Source: Gonocerus acuteangulatus | Taxonomy: Eukaryota > Arthropoda > Insecta > Hemiptera > Coreidae | Length of the DNA: 64,000 nt | Assembly (NCBI GenBank): GCA_946811695.1 | Contig: OX328132.1 | Location: forward strand, 53,139,359 to 53,203,358 | Direction of reading: 5' to 3' | Shown here: in pieces, positions 35,001 through 40,179 of the stretch | How the letters are laid out: the number at the start of each line of letters is the position of its first letter | Numbering within the stretch: the stretch's first letter is position 1 | The notes under the pieces: model-generated | What the model was told of the DNA's origin: nothing | What the model saw: the letters and a program-made list of their open reading frames with translations, nothing else | Databases searched by the model: none | Position numbers and translations under genes: made by a program

Positions 35001-36369
35001 TTTATGAAATGTAATTCCAATGACTTTATTTTATATTAGAATGAAGTCATATAATTTTTTCTAGAGTAAACTAAATGTTAATTTAGTTACGAATCTAAAC
35101 TCAAACTTCTAAACATGTGTTCTCTGGTTCTGAGCAATTGGTGTGTGTTGTATTTTGTGCTATAATGAAAATGTTTTTATTGTTTAATTTTACACTTATT
35201 TTAATACAGGTTTTAGATGCTGCATTTGAAAATCCAAAAATGAGCAAATTTCTTACCAATAAAGTAAATGAGTTTCGAGGCATTGGTGGTGTTAGAATTG
35301 AGGATGTTGTTCTAATTACTGAATCTGGATATGAAATCCTATCTAATCTTCCAAGAAAGTATGTTTTTAACATGAATATTGATCTCTATTTTATTATAAA
35401 CATCCTACCATTTCATAAATATATTTGTGAGATGGTGTCCATCATAGTGATGTGATTATAATTTATAACTTTTCTCTATCTTTATAATTAGGCTGCACCT
35501 ACATTGGACCCGTATTTCTCCCGATCCAATCAGATATATCAGTCTACAGGCCACAGGTATTGGCATGCTTGAACTGATTTATCAGTCTACAGTCCCGAAT
35601 GGGTTAATGATAATAATAAAGCCCTTCCTTGATGATTTTATTTTGTAACTTATCCATAGCATGCGCTCCATTTTATGCTATTTTATGGTTACTTATATAA
35701 GTCCTTAATCTTCTTAAGTAAGTTCATTTCATTGACACCCGGCTTTTGACCTGTTGCAAACCAAATTCTTCTGTAAGGAATGCGATACATGCTGTGCTGT
35801 GTTTCAGCATTTACCACACACAAAAGAATTTTTAATTTCATTAAAAAAATATGTAAAAAGGTAATTTATGAGTTATTAAAAAAAAAAAAATAAAAATGAC
35901 AAAAAAAAATAGTTCCACCTGTGCCGGTCCAAAGACCGGATCAAAAAGAATGATGGGAAACTATACCAAATTAAAGAAAAGAATACAATTGCAGAGTCAA
36001 AACGTAATCTGTTCAGCGCCACAGTTGGCATCCTACCACTCGGTCCAGCAAGCCCACTTTAACTTCGCCATGTTCGGTCTCTAAAGGGTTAAAATTAATC
36101 TTTGTTAGGTGAAACATGTGTATATAGACATTTTAGAATAGACCATCATTTATGTACTAGACAATGTTAAATATGTGCTTGCTGATTTATATAGCAACAT
36201 CTTTTTCATTAGAAAGAAAGCGTATCCCTCTCTTGTACAATTACTGTGCAAAGTCGGCAATTTATTTATATTATATACAAATGTAATAGGTAATGAACTA
36301 ATGAATTGCCTCCTGTTTTTCAGAATTGAAGAAATAGAAATGTTCATGGCTGATCCCAGTATTGACTAA
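728..36369 (+). CDS. PEPD: Prolidase (Xaa-Pro dipeptidase) gene, 11 coding exons, N-terminal start exon not in window
   Basis: Cytosolic metallodipeptidase of the M24 (pita-bread) family that splits dipeptides with C-terminal proline or hydroxyproline. Exons: 728-911, 5211-5402, 11362-11409, 11513-11574, 17635-17679, 22672-22941, 24053-24201, 27635-27738, 33804-33998, 35210-35358, 36324-36369. Every junction has AG and GT borders, and phases agree throughout, giving one frame of 480 codons plus stop (human PEPD has 493 residues). The family's five metal ligands are present: Asp (24060) in FDMGG, Asp (24093) in SDIT, His (33843) in GLGH, Glu (33972) in VEPG and Glu (35300) in RIED. The substrate-side HYGHA motif is also kept, so the enzyme is probably active. 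The true start Met, about ten codons upstream in homologues, lies on an exon I cannot identify. Introns are packed with transposons, and a gypsy element sits exactly at the stop codon. Confidence 0.96.
1866..3161. mobile_element. Non-autonomous PIF/Harbinger-like element
   Basis: 1.3-kb insert with perfect 34-bp terminal inverted repeats starting AGCGGCCCCTACACGG, flanked by the 3-bp duplication TAA (1863-1865, 3162-3164). The uninterrupted site CCCTAACTCT exists at 1624 in the same family-A sequence. A TAA duplication is typical of PIF/Harbinger elements. A (TA)n run sits at 2214-2268 and no transposase is visible. Confidence 0.8.
3811..3900 (+). repeat. SINE1 fragment (tRNA-like head)
   Basis: CTGTGGTCTAGTAGCTAACG (A-box-like) and GGTTCGATCCCCACCGGC (B box) as in the other SINE1 copies; the tail is missing. 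Confidence 0.7.
3935..4350. repeat. Small palindromic repeat, second copy at 24785-25100
   Basis: Arms around 3935-4080 and 4150-4300 are reverse complements (TCTAATCAGG, GATATCAGTGCTGATAT). About 300 bases of it recur at 24785-25100, again next to family-A sequence, so the two move as a unit or share an ancestor. Confidence 0.6.
5211..5402 (+). CDS. PEPD: PEPD exon b
   Basis: Acceptor TTTGCAG ends at 5210; donor GTATGT starts at 5403. 64 codons, phase 0 to 0, starting [20 protein letters not shown], the conserved FFHW..GVTEP block of the prolidase N-terminal domain. Joins in frame to exon a (FRQ|EPFF). Confidence 0.95.
5865..7470 (-). mobile_element. Helitron-like repeat (family G) with internal (TA)n and terminal hairpin
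   Basis: Minus-strand copy: terminal hairpin GGTTCCTCCCT...AGGGAGGACC at 5871-5899, a block with GGAAATGCCGATTAGAAAAT, (TA)n at 6002-6082, then TTGTCTGTTCGC and GATGAAATTTG, and far blocks with AAAGCTTACTAAATTCTCTA (6656). The other end carries CTAAGATGATGCAGTTCCTG (7423). Non-coding. Confidence 0.6.
7784..8065 (-). pseudogene. Penelope-like GIY-YIG endonuclease fragment
   Basis: Minus-strand frame reads [34 protein letters not shown] and [20 protein letters not shown]: a GIY-YIG domain with Tyr pair, KKYIGKTGR and the conserved Arg/His, as in the C-terminus of Penelope-like elements. Starts beside a 27-base T-run (7741-7767). Meets an inverted partner at about 8066. Confidence 0.85.
8066..8560 (+). 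pseudogene. Penelope-like GIY-YIG end plus 3' region (inverted partner)
   Basis: Plus strand: [32 protein letters not shown], then a broken tail and non-coding 3' sequence with a GGTATAAATATGACC promoter-like box (about 8418). The tail CAGAAGGAATCC...TGTCTGGTAAAACGTC (8456-8507) resembles the terminal repeat of these elements. Head-to-head with the fragment at 7784-8065. Confidence 0.75.
8650..9945 (+). mobile_element. Helitron-like repeat (family G), plus copy
   Basis: Starts AAGTCCGACTCGCAGGAACT (8672) and ends in the hairpin GGTTCCTCCCT...GGGAGGGAGGAAC followed by TGCACTAA (9894-9929). A hairpin shortly before CTRR is the 3' signature of Helitrons. No Rep/helicase coding. Only a few TA units remain at the internal microsatellite position (9780). 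Confidence 0.55.
10085..10240 (+). repeat. Partial family-G end
   Basis: Contains ACCACCATCATTTTTTTG, GGGTTCTGAAATGTGGAAAT and TAGTCGGCACTTCTGG, then a decayed hairpin (TTTCCCCTAAATGAGGGGG). Confidence 0.6.
10420..10505. repeat. (CT)n(TA)n(TG)n compound microsatellite
   Basis: CTCTCT, then TA, then TGTG runs in order. Produces long spurious reading frames of Tyr-Ile repeats. Confidence 0.95.
11362..11409 (+). CDS. PEPD: PEPD microexon c (48 nt)
   Basis: Acceptor ATCTTTTAG and donor GTAAGT bound 16 codons ([16 protein letters not shown]), phase 0 to 0. They align without a gap to the IASVLTSQKPSVLLTL segment of mammalian prolidase, exactly filling the space between exon b (YTED) and exon d (RGTNTDS). 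Too short to be found by ORF length; identified from homology, splice sites and phase. Confidence 0.88.
11513..11574 (+). CDS. PEPD: PEPD microexon d (62 nt)
   Basis: Acceptor CCATTTTTTAAG (a weaker AAG type) and donor GTATGT. Encodes [20 protein letters not shown] plus two bases of a Thr codon. RGTNTDS is the RGVNTDS hallmark of prolidases. Leaves phase 2, which matches the single-base start of exon e. Confidence 0.93.
11600..12355. other. PEPD intron between exons d and e, left part
   Basis: AT-rich with a somewhat GC-richer patch at 11850-12020 (AGGACTTGACTTGCAGTCAA; GAAGGACTTGTACAGCAGTC), which looks like the remains of a repeat. I see no coding. Confidence 0.5.
12356..13091. mobile_element. 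Family-A CAGGGTG-ended element, palindromic copy
   Basis: Right end reads CAATCGAGTTTTGAACACCCTG (13070-13091). Left part 12361-12500 is the reverse complement of 12610-12780 (ACTTTTGTTTTTGAAG / CTTCAAAAACAAAAGTG), so it folds on itself. No coding. Confidence 0.75.
13096..14816. mobile_element. Family-B CAGGGTG-ended 1.7-kb near-perfect palindrome
   Basis: Starts CAGGGTGTCCCGTAAATGTC and ends with its complement. Arms of about 750 bp (to about 13860 and from about 14050) are nearly identical in inverted orientation, for example GGTCGAGGAGATGGCCATTA against TAATGGCCACCTGCTCGACC, leaving a loop of about 200 bp. Flanked by TATA on both sides. No transposase frame; probably a fold-back MITE. Confidence 0.85.
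14820..14990 (-). repeat. Partial family-G piece with TG microsatellite
   Basis: TATG/TG repeats (14820-14872) lead into GTCTGTTCGCTCTTTAGCAG and TTTTGATGAAATTTGG, the block that always follows the microsatellite in this family. Directly beyond the family-B end. Confidence 0.55.
15190..15735 (-). pseudogene. Non-LTR retrotransposon RT fragment
   Basis: On the minus strand 15420-15190 reads [33 protein letters not shown] and then [11 protein letters not shown], the NYRGIS-type entry block of LINE reverse transcriptases. 15634-15401 gives the connecting region between endonuclease and RT ([20 protein letters not shown]). Frameshifts and stops break it. The clade is not clear. Confidence 0.7.
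15869..16667. repeat. AT-rich palindrome of ATACGAATTTATT units with a SINE in its loop
   Basis: Left arm 15869-16200 and right arm 16350-16667 are reverse complements, each made of repeated TACGAATTTATT-type segments facing both ways, so every arm also contains shorter palindromes. The loop is occupied by a tRNA-derived SINE at 16214-16330. No coding; function unknown. Confidence 0.8.
16214..16330 (+). repeat. SINE1 copy in the loop of the AT palindrome
   Basis: Head TCTTCCGTGGTCTAGTAGCT and GGGTTCGATCCCCACCGGCG, followed by the tail segment TTTTCTCATCTGAGGGCTCG. Truncated before the A-tail. Confidence 0.8.
16680..17634. other. PEPD intron, no element recognised
   Basis: AT-rich sequence after the palindrome. 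16690-16880 may continue the LINE fragment on the minus strand, but frames are too broken to call. Confidence 0.5.
17635..17679 (+). CDS. PEPD: PEPD microexon e (45 nt)
   Basis: Acceptor CTTTTTTCAG ends at 17634 and donor GTGAGT starts at 17680. One base completes the Thr codon of exon d, then [14 protein letters not shown] and two bases of the next codon (Met when joined to exon f). Aligns with FEVNNTILHPEIVEC of mammalian prolidase, and length and phase fit exactly. The Cys of the usual ECRV motif is Met here. Confidence 0.93.
17846..17922. repeat. (TA)n plus T-run
   Basis: TA run followed by about 15 T directly beside the Penelope 3' fragment. Confidence 0.9.
17930..18235 (-). mobile_element. 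Penelope-like element 3' end fragment
   Basis: About 180 bases match the end of the Penelope-like element at 18905-19010 (TGTGTGGAACGGCTTCTTTC; CTTCATCGCAATATTTC). On the minus strand it holds GCTATAAAAAGAGG, a TATA-like box. Its outer end touches a T-run and (TA)n, like the other copy. Confidence 0.6.
18245..18768 (+). pseudogene. Tc1-like transposase 3' end with terminal repeat
   Basis: Translates to [20 protein letters not shown], then [20 protein letters not shown] and ARGGNTRY, the C-terminal block of Tc1 transposases (catalytic third-acid region, DWPARSPDLNPIEH type). Followed by untranslated sequence and a terminal repeat ending GTTTTGTTGTCTGGCAGTG before TA (18769-18770). The 5' half is missing. 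Confidence 0.8.
18816..18912. repeat. (TA)n(TG)n at the Penelope 3' end
   Basis: TA run, then TG run, then TGTTTGTGTGGAACGG, the 3' end of the Penelope-like element. Confidence 0.9.
18905..20622 (-). mobile_element. Penelope-like retroelement, 5'-truncated
   Basis: Minus-strand element with the order RT then linker then GIY-YIG endonuclease, the hallmark of Penelope-like elements. Its 3' end (GAACGGCTTCTTTC, 18918) abuts TG/TA microsatellite. A TATA-like GCTATAAAAGACG lies near 18995 on the minus strand. At 20622 coding sequence stops abruptly against a Tc1 fragment, so the 5' part is missing. Confidence 0.85.
19127..20615 (-). pseudogene. Penelope-like RT + GIY-YIG protein, frameshifted
   Basis: Three overlapping frames form one product. 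20615-20390: [20 protein letters not shown] region. 20400-19840: RT core with [48 protein letters not shown] and [13 protein letters not shown]. 19894-19127: thumb ([35 protein letters not shown]), linker and GIY-YIG endonuclease ([27 protein letters not shown]). Shifts lie near 20400 and 19840. The catalytic YVDD motif reads YVDN, removing one metal-binding Asp, so the RT is probably dead. It would have copied the element by target-primed reverse transcription. Confidence 0.9.
20615..20935 (-). pseudogene. Tc1-like transposase 5' half fragment
   Basis: Minus strand: [20 protein letters not shown], ending region LLLTPAH, a stop, then [20 protein letters not shown] and [10 protein letters not shown]. 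These are the HTH-to-first-Asp parts of a Tc1 transposase (VLFSDE holds a catalytic acid). Cut at 20615-20622 by the Penelope-like element. Confidence 0.8.
20985..21875. repeat. Fold-back element enclosing a Tc1 3' end
   Basis: Inverted arms 20985-21171 and 21684-21875 (CCTACACCACCGAGAACCTT / AAGGTTCTCGGTGGTGTAGG; TTTAAACAGCTGATG / CATCAGCTGTTTAAA). A second copy of the first arm's inner segment occurs at 21215-21250. The loop 21250-21680 is a Tc1 3' end almost identical to 18255-18680. Confidence 0.75.
21250..21517 (+). pseudogene. Tc1-like transposase C-terminal fragment (second copy)
   Basis: Same reading as 18245-18517: MEWPAST-type start, [33 protein letters not shown] and ARGGNTRY, about 95% identical at the base level. 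Lacks the terminal repeat because it is embedded in a fold-back element. Confidence 0.8.
22672..22941 (+). CDS. PEPD: PEPD exon f (start of catalytic domain)
   Basis: Acceptor ATATTTGCAG; donor is the GT at 22942, splitting a Cys codon (TG|T). Encodes [20 protein letters not shown] through [18 protein letters not shown] to DGDL. The LHYGHA motif holds the conserved substrate-side His of M24 prolidases. Confidence 0.96.
22981..23065. repeat. (CT)n/(ACTC)n microsatellite
   Basis: CTCT and ACTC runs just after PEPD exon f. Confidence 0.9.
23270..23545 (+). pseudogene. Mariner transposase N-terminal remnant
   Basis: Broken frames give [20 protein letters not shown], then EENC...ARH and SIGRIKT, resembling the FDLKDKERSGRP...DD.QL and HLKSIGRIKK blocks of mariner transposases. 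Several frameshifts; lies in the intron between PEPD exons f and g. Confidence 0.65.
24053..24201 (+). CDS. PEPD: PEPD exon g (two metal-binding Asp)
   Basis: Acceptor TTTTTTTTTCAG; donor GT at 24202. [20 protein letters not shown] carries the first two metal ligands (Asp at 24060-24062 and 24093-24095). Starts with one base completing Cys and ends with one base of a Gly codon. Confidence 0.96.
24445..24633 (+). repeat. SINE1 full copy with perfect 12-bp target duplication
   Basis: tRNA-derived head (GTGGTCTAGTGGCTAGCGCG, GGTTCGATCCCCACC; pol III A and B boxes), body with GCTCGCTGAGAAAATTCCTG, and A-tail (24612-24633). CTACTGAGAGTT flanks both sides (24433-24444, 24634-24645), evidence of LINE-driven insertion. 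The head resembles tRNA-Glu (inference). Confidence 0.9.
25237..25792. mobile_element. Family-A element arm
   Basis: Ends TCGGGCTTTGAACACCCTG near 25792 and contains the shared block with TGAGGGGTCGTGCATTAGGT. Opens next to the 24785-25100 palindromic repeat, in the intron between PEPD exons g and h. Confidence 0.7.
25965..26215 (+). pseudogene. LINE reverse-transcriptase 3' fragment
   Basis: Reads [15 protein letters not shown], a stop, then [20 protein letters not shown], matching the FxYLGxxIxxDGxxxxEIxxRISKA region downstream of the LINE RT catalytic core. A SINE is inserted just after it. Confidence 0.7.
26243..26414 (-). repeat. SINE1 copy, minus
   Basis: T-run (26242-26251), then complement of the body (GGTGCAGCAAGGAATTTTCT) and head (CTAGACCACGGGGAGACCCC). 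Imperfect flanking repeats GATTATTAATT / GATTATTATTAATT. Confidence 0.85.
26439..26765 (+). repeat. SINE2 copy
   Basis: Different tRNA-like head (AGCTCACTCGTAGAGCACTC A box; GAGTTCAAAACTC B box) and a long tRNA-unrelated body ending CCTGTTACGGGACTGATTG. Shares body blocks with 42862-43190 (ATCTCCCTAGTGTG; AATCAGATACCTCTA; GTATCTGCCCCTC). Confidence 0.8.
27635..27738 (+). CDS. PEPD: PEPD exon h
   Basis: Acceptor CCATTTTCAG; donor GTAATT. Two bases complete Gly, then [20 protein letters not shown] to MEDIIE, phase 0 at the end. Corresponds to the GVWWPDMHRLAD segment of prolidases. Confidence 0.95.
27834..28001 (-). repeat. Partial family-G end with hairpin and (TA)n
   Basis: Hairpin TTTCTTTCCTA...TAGGAAAGAAA (27834-27861), then ACATTTCAATTCCCATAGACC, CAAATTTG and a (TA)n run (27952-28001) into which an LTR-like unit is inserted. 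Confidence 0.6.
28003..28614 (+). repeat. Solo-LTR-like unit inserted in (TA)n
   Basis: Begins TGTGGTGTTTAAG and ends CATTACA, with (TA)n directly on both sides. Contains CCTTTTTATAGGCATTCC (a TATA-like box, about 28218) and TTTTGAATAAAAATG (a poly(A)-signal-like AATAAA near 28545), in LTR order. The first 100 bases contain three copies of a GGTGTTTAAGTTCTGCC-type repeat. Homologous to 40177-41342. No internal domain found, so solo LTR is an inference. Confidence 0.6.
28715..28906 (+). repeat. SINE1 full copy
   Basis: GGGTCTCCCGTGGTCTAATG head, GGTTCGATTCCCAACC B box, GCACCCTGGATGTCGGCGCT body and 26-base A-tail; flanked by AACAAGGGGGG on both sides. Confidence 0.88.
29018..29480 (-). repeat. 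Partial family-G repeat
   Basis: (TA)n (29018-29060) then GTTCGCTCTCTAGATGCCCC, TTCGATCAAATTTGGC and the TTAACCAGCAGAATCTGCC block shared with 6178-6200. Confidence 0.55.
29697..32930 (+). mobile_element. Tc1-like element split by a LINE-ORF1 insertion
   Basis: Left end AAAAAGTCTCTGCACACCCC (29701) and right end GTGTGCAGAAACTTTTGTTT (32907-32926) form imperfect terminal repeats. 30001-30560 carries the transposase 5' half ([31 protein letters not shown]). 32236-32720 carries the 3' half ([42 protein letters not shown]) in broken frames. Between them sits unrelated sequence of about 1.7 kb. All in the intron between PEPD exons h and i. Confidence 0.75.
30700..31407 (+). pseudogene. LINE ORF1-like protein remnant
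   Basis: The longest open part (30994-31407) reads [49 protein letters not shown] and [11 protein letters not shown]. The RLGxxKGNRPxLVKF and EDFPxETR..YDKLVI pattern is that of nucleic-acid-binding ORF1 proteins of LINEs. In-frame stops upstream interrupt a coiled-coil-like segment ([20 protein letters not shown]). Ends in a Lys/Arg-rich tail. No RT follows before the Tc1 sequence resumes at about 32236. Confidence 0.75.
32935..33425 (-). repeat. Partial family-G repeat
   Basis: TATCTCGAAAACGGTTGGGAA, AGAAAGCTTACTAAATTTTC and CACTAGGGATAAGAAC...TGCTAAGAT match the far half of the minus copy at 5865-7470. Begins where the Tc1-like element ends. Confidence 0.6.
33804..33998 (+). CDS. PEPD: PEPD exon i (His and Glu metal ligands)
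   Basis: Acceptor TATTATTTTAG; donor GTAATA. 65 codons in phase 0, from [20 protein letters not shown] through HDVGGY, LRTARKL and [14 protein letters not shown] holds the His ligand and VEPG the first Glu ligand. It is separated from exon h by a 6-kb intron full of transposon remnants. Confidence 0.97.
34440..34960 (-). pseudogene. Degenerate Tc1-like transposase
   Basis: Minus-strand pieces [19 protein letters not shown] near 34930 and [14 protein letters not shown] near 34500 match the first (TDESKF) and third (SPDLNPIE) catalytic regions of Tc1 transposases. Many stops; in the intron between PEPD exons i and j. Confidence 0.65.
35210..35358 (+). CDS. PEPD: PEPD exon j (last Glu metal ligand)
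   Basis: Acceptor TTTTAATACAG; donor GTATGT. Encodes [14 protein letters not shown] to [18 protein letters not shown] and SNLPR, ending with two bases of a Lys codon. Glu in RIED is the fifth metal ligand. Confidence 0.96.
35490..36100. other. PEPD last intron with possible old repeat
   Basis: 35500-35610 repeats ATATCAGTCTACAG / TTATCAGTCTACAG, and 35900-36085 is GC-richer, ending TCTCTAAAGGGTTAA. It could be a decayed TTAA-flanked transposon; not certain. Confidence 0.35.
36324..36369 (+). CDS. PEPD: PEPD terminal coding exon with stop at the gypsy insertion point
   Basis: Acceptor CTGTTTTTCAG; one base completes Lys, then [14 protein letters not shown] and TAA (36367-36369). IEEIE matches the VEEIE near the C-terminus of prolidases. 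The next base (36370) is the first base of a 158-bp LTR, so the present 3' UTR begins inside a retrotransposon. Confidence 0.93.
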
Positions 36370-36527
36370 TGTTACGTGAACTATATAAATACACCTCTTT
36401 GATATTGTATGTACAATCAATACATGGAAAATATAACCAGTTTTTATGCAAGTGAACCTCCCTGAATATTGATTTATTACTGTCACCTTATTCATTACAT
36501 TTAATGATGAAATATCATTATGAAACA
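36370..36527 (+). repeat. 5' LTR of the gypsy element
   Basis: Begins TGTTACGTGAAC and ends ATGAAACA; contains a TATATAAATAC promoter-like box near its start. I see no AATAAA in it. Followed directly by TGGTGTCAGG, a primer-binding-site-like sequence. Confidence 0.9.
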
Positions 36528-36989
36528 TGGTGTCAGGTGTTATAAATTAGAAATTTGGCCTTTCTGAAGTGTTTTCTATAAATATAGATTGAGAGGTATT
36601 TTGATATATACGCGTCTCAGCAGTTGGAAGAACGGGATGTTATCAGCCCTTACCGAACAGCTTCTTTTGAAGAGAAATATTCTGAATTGCTGATTTTTTT
36701 TAGGAACGAGGTTTATTATTTTCCTTAAATCATTTCAGAGACATTATCATTAGGCTCTAACTCTGTTGCCACTGGTTTTGTGTTAAATTTTTGGGAAATG
36801 GATATGTTTGTTTTGTTTACATTTCTTTTTTTACATTACAAAATTACAATTCGTCCTGAGGTGAGAAAAAAACATTATATCTAGTCATTTAAAGCAGAAA
36901 AAAAGTTGAATCCATATATCCCATTGCCTGATAAAATGTCTTTGACAGGTAATAACACATCATCTCCGCATCATCTGGTCTAAAAGATA

Positions 36990-37748
36990 AACTTGCAGAT
37001 GTGCAATTGGGAACGGTTATGGTGCTATTGGGTCGAGATACATGGCAGGTATTAAAAAATATGAAGTTACCGTCAGATAAAAAAAGATACAGATGCCAAG
37101 ATTACTACAGAATTGGATAAATTCTTCATTCCCCAAATTAATGTTATTTATGAGAGGTATGTTTTCGGCTCAGCTGTACAGGAAGCATCAGAGTTGGTAG
37201 ACAACTATGTATCTAGGTTACGTAAGCTGAGCACCGATTGTGAATCAGAGATGATTCGAGACATGCTTGTGTTGGGGATACGTGTTGACGCAGCTATACA
37301 GGAATTAATCAGCAATGCCAAGCTCACACTTGAAACTGCCATTAAAATATGCAAAGCGAACAAACTGGCTGACAAGCAGATGAAATCCATCAGAGGAACT
37401 GAAGTGGCAGAGATAAACCAGATAGATTCTGAGCGGATGAGAAAAGCTCAACGGAAAGACAAGTCCACCAAGTGCAAATATTGCGGTAGAATACATGCAC
37501 ACAATAAGCTGTTGTGCCTGGCATATAATAAGATTTGTGACTTATGGAAGATGCCAAACCATTTTGCGTCTGTGTGTCAAAACAAGCGTCAGAAAAATAG
37601 GCTTAAGAGCTTTTCACAGAAAAGAAATACTGCAGAATATAAATACCGTCAAGGCGCAGATGTGAAGCAGCTGAATGAGGAGACCAAATCCAACAGTTCT
37701 TGTTCGGAACAAAGCGATCAAGCATTTACCGTAGAGGAAATCCGGTAA
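36990..37748 (+). pseudogene. gag remnant of the gypsy element
   Basis: Open from the Met at 37113 to 37748, with clear gag sequence (LLGRDTWQVLKNMKLPS-like) before it in a broken frame. Contains the capsid-like segment ending YVSRLRKLSTDCES and MIRDMLVLGIR, then the nucleic-acid-binding region. The first knuckle keeps CKYC...H...C, but in the second the middle Cys is Trp (CDLWKMPNHFASVC), a likely inactivating change. Confidence 0.85.
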
Positions 37749-37769
37749 TTTGAAAGATCTAAACCAAAA

Positions 37770-39720
37770 ACAATTTGGACTGCCGCCTTAGACTTTATAG
37801 TCGGGGACCTCGACTCAACTTGCAGGAAGCATAAAATCAAGTGCCAACTAAACAGTGGTTCCAGTATGGATGCAATTGAAGAGAGCAACCTACGAGCTAT
37901 CAATGGAGGCCTCATGCCCAACCTCGATCCTCCCTCGACCAAAATTCGAAGCTATGGTGGTGCGATCCTGAAAACAGTGGGCGAAATCAGTTTGATCATA
38001 AAGAAGAGAGGACTTAGATTATCCAGGAACAAAAATGCCGCTACTCTCGTCTGTCACCACTGAGAAATTAGGCTTTGTTGAACTTCAGAACTGGGCCAAA
38101 GCTGAAGTTGTCAATGTTTCCAAGCTAGAAGAGGCAAGCCCAGCTGAAAACATCTTAGCTAAGTATAATGATGTTTTCAGAGTAGGCTGCTTGCTAGGCG
38201 AATGCAACCTAAGTGTTGACCCTACTTTCCCACCAGTGAAACAAGCACGTCAACGCATCCCTATGCCACTCAGGAACAAACTGACGCTCAAACTGGCTGA
38301 AATGGAGATGGAGATCATCAAGAAGGAGACTGGCTCCAGTGATTAGATCAGCAACTTGGTGTTAGTCAAGGCTCCTAAGAAGCTACCGATCTGCATAGAT
38401 CCTGGAGACTTGAAACAAGCTTTGAAGAGTACGAGATACCTACAATTGAGAACATAGTCCCTGAACTGAATAATTCTCGATTTTTCTCTGCCATCCCTAA
38501 CCACTTATTGGACTCCATTTGGGAGATATAGATGGCTCCGTCTTCCCTTTGGCTTAAAGGTAACTGACATCTACTTATGTCGGCTACTCAAAGTATTTGC
38601 TGGCATTCCAGATATCGTGATTTTTCAGGATGACATTTTGGTTCTAGAGCGAGGAGCTACAGATCAAGAGGCTTCTGCCAACCATGACAAGGCACTCAAA
38701 CAACTTCTCGTTACAGCTAAAGCTGCGAATTCGAAGATTAATAAGTTTTCCTCAAGAAGTGCCAAGTCAAATACATGGGTCATATTATTTCAAAAGACGG
38801 TCTAAAAGCTGACCCAGATAATATCAGAGCAATAAAGGAAATGCCGGATCCTGCAGACGTCGGTGAGCTCAAAAGCACCGGCGTTTGTTGTGGGTTGGCA
38901 ACATATATGGCAAGGTTTGTACCAAATCTGTCATCAATTTGTGCGCCCCTCCACAACCTCACATAGAAGGACTACCCGTGAACATGGATCAATGAACATA
39001 AGCAAGCATTCAAAGGGGTGAAGAGACAAATATCAGATTCTGCTGTGCTCATTTTCTTCAACCAGGAAGTTCCTGTGGTCATCCAAGCTGACGCTTCATC
39101 TTGGAGGTGTACTCATTCAGGAATGTTGACCAGTCGCTTTCGCATCAAGGAGTGTCTCGCCAAAATAAAAAGAACTGGGCTCAAATAGAACGGGAATGTC
39201 TAAGCGTTTTGAGCTGTATATCGTCGGATGTCGAGAATTCATCGTTCAGATAGATCATTGTCCTCTTGAAGCAATATTCAAGCAGTCGATTCTCTAAGCC
39301 GCGAACCCAACTCCAATGCATGTTGTTACGCTTAGAGCGGTACAGTCTCAAGGCCCAATTCCTCAAAGGAAAGAACATGCTGTTTGCCGACGCTTTGTCT
39401 CGCATGCAGTTACCGGAGTACAACAAAAAGTAGTTTGATGAAGTATTTTGTTGTGACCAAATCTATTTGGAACTCAAGTCGATCAGAATGGCAGACAATC
39501 TGAATATGATCCCTGAGAGCCTTCGCATCCGGGAGGAGACCTGCACTAACAACACTCTGCATTCTACTATCAGTGATTAGGTCAGGTTGGCCTGAGAACA
39601 AGAAGAGGCTACCGCCATCCCTACACGAGTTTTGGAATCGCAAGCATGAACTAATGGTCCAAGATGGGGTGATCTATAAAGCAAGTGTTGTGCCAAAGTC
39701 GCTACGTGCCGAGTATACCT
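37770..39720 (+). pseudogene. pol remnant of the gypsy element (PR, RT, RNase H, start of IN)
   Basis: In order: a protease-like stretch at about 37830-38010 where the expected Asp-Thr-Gly reads Asn-Ser-Gly; the RT entry region at about 38150-38430 (SNLVLVKAPKKLPICIDPGD); RT palm remnants with QDDILVLERGA at about 38628; GHIISKDGLKADPDN and following at 38775; RNase H traces at 38990-39420 ending ADALSRMQLPEY; and an integrase N-terminal stretch (SGWPENKKRLPPSLHEFW) at about 39579. Frames change several times. The integrase core is absent; the sequence runs straight into the purine tract. Confidence 0.85.
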
Positions 39721-39780
39721 ATACTCTAAGTATACCTATGTTGAAAAAAATATATATTGAAATAAAAAAAAGGGGGGAAT

Positions 39781-39961
39781 TGTTACATGAACTATATCAA
39801 TACACCTCGTTGATATTGTATGTACAATCGATACATTGAAAATATAACCAGTTTTTATGCAAGTCCCCCCCCCCAGTTTTTATGCATGTTCCTCCCTGAA
39901 TAGTGTTTTATTACTGTCACCCTATTCATTATATTTAATGATGAAATATCATTATGAAACA
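39781..39961 (+). repeat. 3' LTR of the gypsy element
   Basis: Begins TGTTACATGAAC and ends ATGAAACA. Nearly identical to the 5' LTR except for about 23 extra bases around 39867-39890, where a C-run and a second copy of AGTTTTTATGCA occur. Confidence 0.9.
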
Positions 39962-40135
39962 ACTAATAAGGTATATACCATGAGAGTAACCTATTTATTT
40001 ATTTCATAATAATATTTTTGTAATCGTTCACATTGTTTAAGGTCTAGTAAAAAGAAGAAATTATTAAAAATACCCAAGGATATATTGTCTTCATGTATAT
40101 ATATATATATATAGCATGTCTGTTATAAATTGAGA

Positions 40136-40139
<4 letters not shown>
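39962..40139 (+). other. Displaced ancestral 3' flank of PEPD
   Basis: Begins ACTAATAAGG, the second copy of the 5-bp target duplication ACTAA (and so of the stop codon), followed by ordinary AT-rich sequence. Before the gypsy insertion this was directly downstream of the PEPD stop, so it is the expected original 3' UTR (inference). Confidence 0.7.

Positions 40140-40176
<37 letters not shown>

Positions 40177-40179
<3 letters not shown>

Larger units (their letters stand above)
36370..39961 (+). mobile_element. Ty3/gypsy (Mag-like) LTR retrotransposon, internally deleted, inserted at the PEPD stop codon
   Basis: 3.6-kb element with paired LTRs (36370-36527 and 39781-39961), a TGG-starting primer-binding-like site right after the 5' LTR, gag and pol remnants, and a purine tract (39760-39780) just before the 3' LTR. 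The flanks carry a perfect 5-bp duplication, ACTAA (36365-36369 and 39962-39966). Gag has zinc-knuckle remnants; pol shows protease, RT, RNase H and only the N-terminal part of integrase, then stops at the purine tract. Several frameshifts and in-frame stops mean it cannot encode its own machinery. Family assignment rests on the order of domains and Mag-type motifs. Confidence 0.92.
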
